DNA of 64,000 nucleotides from Rhexocercosporidium sp. MPI-PUGE-AT-0058 (Eukaryota > Ascomycota > Leotiomycetes > Helotiales), in NCBI GenBank assembly GCA_020746875.1, contig JAGTJL010000020.1:124001-188000 (forward strand). Reading direction: 5' to 3'. Positions 56,268 to 64,000 of the stretch are shown here, piece after piece. The notes beneath the pieces are model-generated. The model saw only the letters and a list, made by a program, of their open reading frames with translations, had not been told where the DNA came from and did not search any database. Position numbers and translations under genes: made by a program. How positions within the stretch are numbered: position 1 is the stretch's first letter; every line of letters begins with the position of its first letter.

Positions 56268-57640
56268 ATGGTTGTAACCAAGCTCAACGACATCGCCCAT
56301 AGGAGGTTCAATCCTTTGAGCGACTCTTGGGTATTACTTGTGTCTCCTCACAAACTCAAGCGACCTCGTCAGTAAGCAGTCATGTCGATCTTGAACTGAA
56401 TGCAGGGTAAAAGCTAAACCAAATCAGAGGCCAGAAAGAGGTTGTGACCAGTAGCGGCCGGGCTCACGATCCCGAGGTAAGAAGAGCAGCGAAGATTGAT
56501 GCTAAATGCTAACATTACAGTGCTACCTCTGTCCGCGCAATTTTCGAGCCAAGGGCGACCGCAATCCCAACTATACAGGGACCTTCATCTTCGAGAGTGA
56601 TTTCAACATAGTGCGAATGGATGAGGGAGAATACGAGGAAGAGGTCCGGAAAGAGGGTGCGTTGAGCCAAATCTACTATTTTTCTTACTAATTGACTATG
56701 GAAGATCCTATGCATGGAATCGCCTTCGAACTGCTGCGCGCCCAGCCGGTGATCGGTCGATGCTATGTTCTCACATACTCTCCCAATCACCATTACAAAA
56801 TGTCGAATATGACGCGGCAAGAGGTTCTTGGTATCGTCGAGGCGTGGACGAGGGTATATGCCAAGCATCTGTGTCTTAACAACCCTTTGAGAATAAGTTC
56901 AACGAAAATTGAAAGTCTAGACCCAAAATTCGAAGACGCCCCCTGCCTGAATATAGCTGATCTCAAATATATGCAGATATTTGACAACAATGGAGAAATT
57001 GTAGGCTGCTCTAATTTGCACCCTCATGGCCAAATCTGGATTACTTCGAGCATGCCAGATGAGCCCAGGGTAGAGTCGGCACAGATGTGCAAATACCGTC
57101 AAGAGCACGGTGGACGGCATCTATTAGGAGACTATGTTCAGCTTGAACTGGATAGAGAGGAACGCATTGTCTAGCAAAACGATGGATTCTTGATAGTCTG
57201 TCCTTGGTGAGCTATCTAGCCTTTTGAAGTTTTCCTGTTACCAAAACGTCAAATACGAGCGCTGGTTAACTTCAACGAGACTAAAAGATTTCAATTTGCC
57301 GAGGCTATCCTACAGATCACCAGAATTTTCGATAACCTCTTTGGGAGTACTTTTCCGTACAGTACGTATTTATGTCCACCAGCCGCTGAACCCCAAGAAC
57401 TAGGGTCAACATCCTTGGTATCTAGTTTCGGGGCTTCACCAGGCGCCTCTCGATGCCACAGAAGCGGAGCTAGACAGTAGCTATCTACATATGCACTTTA
57501 GCCCGCCTTTGCTTTACCCACTTATTAAGAAGTTTTTTGGTGGATGTGAGCTATTCGGAGAGCCGACGCGCGAAATCACGTCCGAGGCCGCTGCGGCCCT
57601 GTTGAGACGATCTGCAAGCCACCTTCCAGCATTCGCGATG
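56268..57640 (+). pseudogene. GAL7: Galactose-1-phosphate uridylyltransferase, disabled (GAL7-type)
   Basis: Spliced exons from ATG 56268 read HRRFNPLSDSWVLLVSPHK, then [26 protein letters not shown] (zinc/UDP-binding region), [14 protein letters not shown], and after a GTGCGT...GGAAG intron EDPMHGIAFELL. The active-site loop is GCSNLHPHGQIWITS, with the catalytic His of HPH and the following Gln present. After YVQLELDREERIV come three nonsense codons, TAG 57172, TGA 57208 and TAG 57217, within what should be V-W-QNDGFLIVCPWWAIWPFE; all three fit TGG with G-to-A change. The rest of the enzyme (PFEV.LLPKR, FDNLFGSTFPY, an intron, GLHQAPLDATEAELDSSYLHMHF, FGGCELFGEPTREIT) is intact. This Leloir-pathway enzyme is normally single copy, so either a functional copy lies elsewhere or the strain lacks it. 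Confidence 0.85.
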
Positions 57641-58081
57641 CCTCTCAGTACTCAACCCCATGGGCCCGGAGTAGAGGCAGGCCTTTTTGAGCCTTATAAA
57701 ACTCGGAAAACTGTCATACCCGATTGTGACGCAGCGTTTGACGCCTTTGATCCTTTGGTTGAGGCTTGGGAGAATGAAGAAGCTGTGGGCTGGAAGGGAT
57801 TCCTTACTACCCCTACGGCAGAGATTGAAGTTCCAGGAGCCGGAGAAACTACCCAGGTACCTTTTGCGACAAAGGCAAAGAAGCTGGCCGAGACAACTGC
57901 TTTTCTTCCACTTTGCCGTGCTTCTTCTCGGCATATCAGGGAGCCATTTGCTGGTACTAATGATAGCGTCGACAAGGTGCTACATGGAAGGATTAAAACC
58001 CCATCAAAGAGTACAGCCAAGATGTCGGATGCTCTTGCCAAGTGGAAAGCGACAAACACGGAGCCGGAGGCAAGAAAGTAG
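57625..58081 (+). CDS. Unrecognised open frame continuing from the GAL7 remnant
   Basis: The frame that contains the GalT C-terminus (FGEPTREITSEAAAALLRRS) runs on for about 150 codons past the usual end of the enzyme: MPLSTQPHGPGVEAGLFEPY, VIPDCDAAFDAFDPLVEAW ..., ending KWKATNTEPEARK at 58081. It has an acidic middle and a basic end, with no motif I know. It may be a separate small gene starting at ATG 57639 or one lost by fusion, or simply a C-terminal extension. No promoter evidence distinguishes these. Confidence 0.3.
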
Positions 58082-58509
58082 GAATGTAGAACCATTAAGT
58101 ATTGTAGGAGATGACATAGGAACAGCTTCAATAACGTTATTTGAAATATCCATATTTATAGTTCGATCAACGGAAGTCAGTCCGCGAACTAGGGCTTGTG
58201 ACTATGTGTAGCGACCGCAAAAAGTGCTCTGCACTTTGTGCAGTCATCTTTTTTTTTTCACCATAAATAATGAGTGCAATGGTAATCAGGTTGGCAGTTC
58301 GAGAAAGAGGCCTCCGCAAGCTGTAAAAAGGGCTACGCACCCGAAGAGATTACGAAGTTAGGCGCCCCGCGATTGCGTGGGGAGTCATCCTGCATTACTG
58401 GATATAAATATCCGCGGCCCACTGCTTTCATTCTCCAGCAAAATTCTCTACCCTATTCTCACCCAAAGCTGTCCGATGTAAGAACACTACTAACAAAATA
58501 ACCGAAGAT
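58082..58509. other. Intergenic, no gene seen
   Basis: Short spacer between the GAL7 remnant and a broken 2EXR gene. Nothing recognised. Confidence 0.35.
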
Positions 58510-59130
58510 TCTCATGATGGCGCATCGTCCAAGACGAACATAATCCAGTCGCTGCAGGCCATGACGCTCGGTGCATCAAATACAACGAACATGCCCAAAA
58601 ATCCAGCTTTGAGAGAATTTTACATGTTCCCCGAGCTCCCTTTAGAGATTCGACAGCTGATTCTGCCTATCAATCTCGCCCGTCCAAGAATTGTTGGAAT
58701 ACGAAGTATTCGTTGCTGCGATGGAGACGAATTATTCAATTGGGGGAATGGCTCATCCTTGATCTGTGGAGTCTCAACTAGGCTGCTACATCTATTTTAA
58801 AAAACGAACGTGGAGGCTCGCGGAGAAGCTCTTCAATTGCTAGAAAATATCACACCAATACCTCAACGAGGACTTCAACTATTGGAAATTATGGGCTGAT
58901 GTAGGGACAGACAAAATATGGCTCCAGAACGAGCAATACTCTGAGATCCGGACGATTCTAAAAGGGATCTATCATCCACCAGCGCACCCGTGCCGAAACG
59001 GAGATCACTATCCCTTTTCCACGATTCTGCGGAATCCTGAATGGCTATACGATGGACAAGGGAAGATTCTGAGAATTACTGACATTGTTCGAGACATTCA
59101 ACAACATGAGTGTTCGATGAATCAATATTG
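58510..59130 (+). pseudogene. 2EXR-domain protein, decayed copy
   Basis: The frame contains REFYMFPELPLEIRQLI, the 2EXR signature, followed by ARPRIVGIRS and VSTRLLHLF. A stop at 58798-58800 is followed in frame by NVEARGEALQLLE (family motif N.EAR.EAL). A shift near 58840 is then needed to reach QYLNEDFNYWKLWADVGTDK, WLQNEQYSEIRTI and a long coherent tail to 59130. Conserved order with one stop and one frameshift makes this a disabled 2EXR gene, separate from those at 10481 and 12298. Confidence 0.7.
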
Positions 59131-59882
59131 ACCTTGGACACAGGGCGTACTGACTGAGGGGAGGGGCGTCGAAGGGTATAAAGTTGCCTCTAAAGCCTAG
59201 CGAAAAGTGTGAATGAATACAAACGAATGGTACAGTGGAGCTCCGTAGTGGAGAGGGCTTTTGATCTTGACGCTCTAGATACTGAGTGGGAAGTTGTAGA
59301 GGCCTGCATGAATGACCTCCGGGAGAGACTGGAATTTGCCAAAATTAGCAGTAGGGCCTCTAAAACAACATGAACTACAATATGCTGACATCTGATCTAG
59401 TAATACACAAGTCAAGGATCGGGATACATCAGGTTTTCTAAACGGGACTGTTGAAGGGATGACTGAGGTAGAGATGCAAAATTACGTTCCAGATTGGAAA
59501 ACACGGAACATACCCACCCACCTTCAAATTCGTGGAAATGGCTCTTAAGCCGCGATAAATGCACATCACGATTGGCGGCGATGGAACAAAGCTTGTAACG
59601 TATGGAGCAAGGCAAATAACCAAAGACAGAGAATCCATGTATGAATTTCTACAACACCATGCATATCATATCATATCATGCGAACTCGGGGAAGAAAATC
59701 ACGCCTAGCACGCCAAGCACGCCCTGACGACTCACCGAAGAAACGTCGCTGCTTCTTGCGGTTGGGTCTTCATTTTACCTCTTTCCTTCCTTCCCTAGCT
59801 ATAGTACATTACACTCTGTGCCTTCGATCAAGTCTTCAAAATCTCGTCTGGTAGACAAGTCTCTCAAGATATGTGGTGTCAC
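59131..59882. other. Intergenic, 3' side of the TM9 gene
   Basis: No gene supported. A short repeat of ATCAT units lies at about 59663-59680. The part next to 59883 is presumably the 3' UTR of the minus-strand TM9 gene. Confidence 0.4.
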
Positions 59883-61882
59883 TTAGTCGATTTTGATCGA
59901 TCCGTAGATCTTCTGTACGAATAGCCAACTAGCGAAGAAACCGATCGAGCCTGTTTTGTTTGTTAATAAGGGAGCGGGGGTGAGCGACGGGGAAACTTAC
60001 CAGTAAGAATAAAGAACAAGAAAGACACAAGCGCACTGTATCCGATGTATAATACACTCCCCGCCAATCTACTCAACCTCAACTTTGTGATCCAGTAGAT
60101 AAGGGCATTGGCGAAAACATAGAAGGCCGAAGCACCGGCTGTCATGAATGCTCTCCAGTGCCAGTGGTAGTTCTCGCTGCAGAGGAGGAAGTAGACCATC
60201 AGGACAGTCACTGCTGCACATGTGATGATCATGAGACCATAGCAGAGGAACAAGAATCCGAACATGTAGTAGACCTTGCTGAACCAGATGGAGGACATGA
60301 TGAAGTAGAGCTCAACGAAGATAGCACCAAATGGTAGGATACCGACGATCAACATGGATGGGATAGGTTTCATGTATGTTGTCATGGGTGGGATTTGGCG
60401 AGGAATCTGATTGGTACGGACAGGGGCTGCGATGGGTGGTTGACGGAATCCAACCCAGCTGCCTGCAAAAGACAAGGGGACCGAGATCAGGAACCAGATG
60501 CCAACAATGGCGAGCATGGTTGTAAATGGAACAGCACCAGAAGAGCCCTCGGCCCATAGGAAGAGGTTGAGTAGGAAGAAGGTGCTGAAAACGATTCCCG
60601 GAACCATGACAGGGGTCAAGGCGATGTTAAGTTTCCATTTTTCACCACCGAAGGCCTTGTAGACTCTTGCCGATGCGTATCCACCGATGAAGCCAAGAAC
60701 GGTGTATAGGAGAACCATGATCGTGCCGAGAGAGCCACGGTTTGAGGGTGAGAGGAATCCGAGGAGGGCAAAGGCAATAGTGAAGCCTGTCATTACAAAG
60801 AGCTGGGCACCATTACCGAGGAAAATACTGAGTAGCAGGGGAGAGCTTGGTGTACGGAAGACATCTCCGTGCACCAGCTTCCATCCAGAATCCTCTTGAA
60901 TTCCGTCCTCGACAGCAGCAGATGTTCCAGACAAATCATCGAGGTTGATTGAGTCCAAGGCGTTGTATCTGGCAATATCCTTTCGCAGCGTACGCAGGAG
61001 AATCGAGACCACAGTAATGGTCAAGAAGACGACAATGACAGCCGAGTTGATGAGGGAGAACCAATGGATCTTGGGATCGAACACATGAAGGTATTTGTCC
61101 CATCTTGTAGCCCAGGCAGTCGCAGAAGGAATCCAGTACACACTGTAGGTGAACATCACCTCGGTCTCAGCGCCCTCATTCAGAACCATCTTTGCACCAC
61201 CTATACCACAATGTCCGGCCTGCTTGACTCCTTGTCCATTCCCAGATTGCTGGGACTCCCTCGAGTCCGGTTGTACAATGACACCCACAACACGGTATTG
61301 TCCAGTAGAAGTCTCGTGGTAATCAATTAGGATATCGTAATGGTTGTTCAAAGCCAAGTTCTTTGCATCTGCGCTCCCAAGCGCAAATCCCTGGCTGTAG
61401 AATTTCGTGTTCGTGACCTCATCCTCGATAAGTTGCCCTGCAGGCAGACCATCCACCAGCCAGTTCAGCGCAAACCCCTGCGCTATCCTCCTATTAACAA
61501 AGTGCGTTGAACTCTTATCGTACTTCGTGGAACACAGCTTCTTGCATGTCTCGTTCTTGGCCATCTTGAGCTCGAATGGCGATGTCCTGATCCGATCCCC
61601 AAAGAGGATACTTCCCAGACTTTCCGACACATATTGTGGTTCCGGTTCTGGTCTGCAGAAGTGGAACGGGGGGTAGTAGTAATCGAAGGAAACAACGGAC
61701 TTGAGGGTTCCATCTTGATTCGAGCCGACAGGAGTAAGGCGATTTACATTCAAGGAAACGGCATCTCCTTCTTTGTATGTGGTTGGCGCAACACCAGGGA
61801 GATAAAAAGCTGTTGAGAGCTGTGGAGCTACGAGGAGAGTTGCGAGAAGGGTCGCAGACGGCGATAAGTCTCTTAGACGCAT
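59883..61882 (-). CDS. TM9/EMP70 nonaspanin family membrane protein
   Basis: Exon 1 (61882-60001) and exon 2 (59950-59883) join across GTAAGT...AACAG to a 649-residue protein, typical for the family. The unspliced frame would lose the last helix. A signal peptide (LLATLLVAPQLSTA) is followed by the nonaspanin start FYLPGVAPTTYKEGDAV and a lumenal domain (SFDYYYPPFHFCRPE ... SLGSILFGDRI ... CKKLC). Then come nine membrane segments with diagnostic words DDLSG (cytosolic loop 1), WKLVHGDVFR, GGYASARVYKAFGG and a C-terminal end GFFASWLFVQKIYGSIKID, including the KxD/E-type Golgi/COPI retention signal of TM9 proteins. Members act in Golgi/endosomal sorting, adhesion and copper handling. Start at 61882 rather than further upstream because it begins the signal peptide. 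It is divergent with the Lcp5 gene. Confidence 0.95.
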
Positions 61883-62356
61883 AATGAATAGAATCTGCGA
61901 GCACAATATCCTGTTAAAAGAAAGACTCGAATATTGCTTGTGGTTGTTGTTGTCCTTTGTTGGAGATCCTTGGAGCCTTGGAGCAGGGGCTTGAAGCTTA
62001 CGAGTCAAAGAGTTCCCGCAGCGCAATAGGTAGCCTTGCCGCAATTGGTTGAACCGTGGATTGTAACCTTATTTGGTGGATCCCCTGCTAATCCGAAGAC
62101 ATATAATTATCGATGGCGAGATATTGTTGACCTTTCAAAGGTGCAGCAGAAGAGAGTCGAGATATATGTATGGGCCAGTTCAGGGGAGCTTCGGCCAGCC
62201 GTCACAGTCTTGGCTGAATAAATAAATCTGGCTCCATCAGCCCAGGCCAGGATCCACGGCGGAACGTTTCCCCGCTCCGGCCGATCACTATTTTTTGTTC
62301 GTCTCTCTTCAAAATTTCCGGAAGCGAATCCCCTCGTCGGAATCAACAACCTCAAA
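61883..62356. promoter_or_regulatory. Shared divergent upstream region
   Basis: 474 bp separate the start codons of the TM9 gene (minus) and the Lcp5 gene (plus), so both promoters must lie here or overlap. An AAAATTT word, as in ribosome-biogenesis promoter elements, lies about 45 bases before the Lcp5 start. Any shared regulation is inference. Confidence 0.45.
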
Positions 62357-63433
62357 ATGACTACGGAAACAACCTTCCCAGCGTTGCTGGATACGCTCCA
62401 ACAAGCATTATCTTCAGCTGCGGAAGCTGCACAGAAACTCGATGCGCCAATTCCTCCGAAAGACGGGATTTCCTTGCTCGATGTCAAGAACGAATTGTTC
62501 CTCTCTTACCTCCAGAACCTGGTCTTCCTCATAATTCTCAAACTGCGCAATCGCAGAAGCGGTAGCGATAACGACGATGGGGAATTGGTCAACTCGGTCG
62601 TCAAGAAGTTGGTAGAATTACAAGTATATCTAGAGAAGGGTGTGCGGCCTTTGGAAAGCAGATTGAAGTACCAAATCGACAAGGTGCTGCGTGCAGCAGA
62701 TGATGCCAAGAGGGCAGAGGAGAGTGCAAATTTGCAAACGAATGGAAAGGTCATTCGTGTCGATGATGACTCTGAGGAGGATAGTGACGCAGAGTCAACA
62801 AATGGTGTTGCGCTCAAGGGACCAGAAATCGACGACCTACAATACAGACCCAACCCCACATCTTTCGTCCGACCAGCAGCTGGTGCAGACGACCATTCGA
62901 AAAGCAGGTCCGAAGATGGAGTCTACAAACCACCTCGCATCCAAGCCACAGCTATGCCGACTACAACTGGTCCCCGCGAGAAGCAAGACAAGAAAGCAAA
63001 CAAGTCTGCGACCTTGGACGAGTTCGTTAGCACCGAATTATCAGCTGCTCCATTTGCTGAGCCCAGCATTGGGTCTACGATCGTAAGTGGCGGCCGCAGA
63101 AGCAAGAGCGAGAAGGAGAAGAATGACGAGCGGGAGAGGAGAGAATATGAAGAAAGGAATTATGTCAGACTGCCTAAGGAGAGTAAGAAGGATAAGGCAA
63201 AGAAGGGCAGGAAGGATGCTGGATATGGTGGAGAGGAGTGGAGGGGTCTTGGGGAGGGTATTGATCGTATTGAGAGGTTGACGACTAAAAAGGCTGGCTC
63301 GAGAAGCGTGGTTGAGAAGAGTAGGAAGAGGCCTGCTACGGATGGACCGAAGTCGAATGGTGAGCAGGGACAGCATATGCAAAAGAAGTTGAAGACATTA
63401 GATGGAGTACGCCGGGACAGAGGGCGGAGGTAA
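62357..63433 (+). CDS. LCP5: Sas10/C1D-family ribosome biogenesis factor (Lcp5 / neuroguidin)
   Basis: A 358-residue intronless protein. Residues about 5-115 match the Sas10/Utp3/C1D domain: a helical bundle with DGISLLDVKNELFLSYLQNL, VFLIILKLRNRRS and VVKKLVELQVYLEKGVRPLE, then RLKYQIDKVLRAA. An acidic patch (DDDSEEDSDAES) and LQYRPNPTSFV, a hallmark of Lcp5/neuroguidin, follow. The C-terminus is highly charged (RRSKSEKEKNDERERREYEE, KKDKAKKGRK) and ends in a basic nuclear/nucleolar-type tail. Yeast Lcp5 associates with U3 snoRNP and is required for 18S rRNA maturation in the nucleolus. Length and domain order match. Start 62357 is the first ATG and lies just before the domain. Confidence 0.93.
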   Translation: MTTETTFPALLDTLQQALSSAAEAAQKLDAPIPPKDGISLLDVKNELFLSYLQNLVFLIILKLRNRRSGSDNDDGELVNSVVKKLVELQVYLEKGVRPLESRLKYQIDKVLRAADDAKRAEESANLQTNGKVIRVDDDSEEDSDAESTNGVALKGPEIDDLQYRPNPTSFVRPAAGADDHSKSRSEDGVYKPPRIQATAMPTTTGPREKQDKKANKSATLDEFVSTELSAAPFAEPSIGSTIVSGGRRSKSEKEKNDERERREYEERNYVRLPKESKKDKAKKGRKDAGYGGEEWRGLGEGIDRIERLTTKKAGSRSVVEKSRKRPATDGPKSNGEQGQHMQKKLKTLDGVRRDRGRR

Positions 63434-64000
63434 AGAGGGTGTGATGGTGTGGAAATCGAATGGAATACAATATTGTCGCTTCCTTGACTTCTCAGTTCTG
63501 CCTGGTTTTCGTTGCTCTCTCATCTTTTGAGGAAAGGTCTCCTGACTCGTGTCAACCACTTCCACACTTTGCTCTAAAATCCTTATCGCCTGCGCTCATG
63601 CGGTGTTCCATCCACATATGTGATCTTGGACATTTCTATTTTTGGCAAGGCTGAAAAATTCAATCACCCACATGGCTCTGCATGCTCTATTCAACCACCG
63701 TTAGGCAGTCTTCGAGAATATTACTTGGTTAAAGTCACTCAGGGCTTTGGGAGCACTGTTGCACTACAGAGCTCAAATGTTACACATCACCTATAGTCTC
63801 AGGGTTAATTTTCTCTTGCACTGGTTCCGTTTAGTCTCCTGGTGTGAGCCGCTGCTGCTTTAACCTGAGCTGAGGGTAAGCATGTCTGAGAAGTGCCTGG
63901 GCACGCCCTGCTTCCCAAAAATAAACTATAAGTTATTTGTTTTTTAAATTAAATAATTCGGCGCTAATTGTAGCCAGTAAAATTGTGAATGAGAGATAAG
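63434..64000. other. Window end, non-coding
   Basis: 3' flank of the Lcp5 gene. No further gene is visible before the window ends. The last 80 bases become AT-rich. Confidence 0.4.

Noticed and set aside
62107..62487. 126-codon minus-strand frame across the divergent promoter
   Set aside because: Overlaps the start of the Lcp5 gene antisense and has no conserved motif.

Overview
This is a filamentous ascomycete (Pezizomycotina) chromosome segment. The evidence is short GT-AG introns with CTAAC-like branch sites, 2EXR-domain proteins, a UstYa-like (DUF3328) remnant, a fungal SRPK-type kinase, and transposons carrying the C-to-T / G-to-A damage expected from RIP. The mix of families suggests Leotiomycetes/Helotiales, but that is inference.

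Layout. 0-8 kb: one intronless gene on the minus strand for a 2565-residue coiled-coil repeat protein. 8-21 kb: gene-poor, with one apparently intact 2EXR gene (12.3-13.5 kb) among decayed genes: a 2EXR copy, a small unknown gene, an SRPK-like kinase, a MYND zinc-finger gene and a multi-pass membrane protein. 22-24 kb: an intact eight-exon pyruvate decarboxylase. 24.8-25.1 kb: a small secreted cysteine-rich protein. 25-30.6 kb: mostly non-coding, with an AT-rich relic and a broken UstYa-like gene.

30.6-44.7 kb: one AT-rich transposon block that resolves into four elements nested inside one another. The outermost is a piggyBac-like (DDE_Tnp_1_7) DNA transposon at 30602-44745. A Copia LTR retrotransposon (31330-43130, minus sense, 195-bp LTRs, CTTAT target duplication) lies in it. 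A Fot1/pogo-like transposon (34953-39267, 65-bp inverted repeats, TA duplication) lies in the Copia. A second pogo-like transposon (36331-38784, 25-bp inverted repeats, TA duplication) is innermost. The three outer elements are riddled with stops. The innermost has only three, all fitting Trp to stop, so it probably arrived last. The Copia also carries an antisense, apparently spliced Ala/Pro/Arg-rich reading frame with two Cys-x2-Cys pairs between pol and its 3' LTR.

44.7-59 kb: accessory genes in varied states: a small secreted-protein candidate, a bZIP-like pseudogene, a full-length ABC-C transporter whose 15 introns all splice in frame, an Fe/2OG-oxygenase-like gene with two frameshifts, a galactose-1-phosphate uridylyltransferase pseudogene with three Trp-to-stop changes, and another broken 2EXR gene. 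59.8-63.5 kb: conserved core genes, a TM9/EMP70 nonaspanin and the Sas10/C1D-family ribosome biogenesis factor Lcp5/neuroguidin, transcribed divergently from a shared 474-bp interval.

Taken together, housekeeping genes at both edges flank an accessory compartment in which transposons and many host genes carry the same kind of transition-type nonsense mutation. Genes needed now (decarboxylase, ABC transporter, one 2EXR gene, secreted protein) have stayed open.
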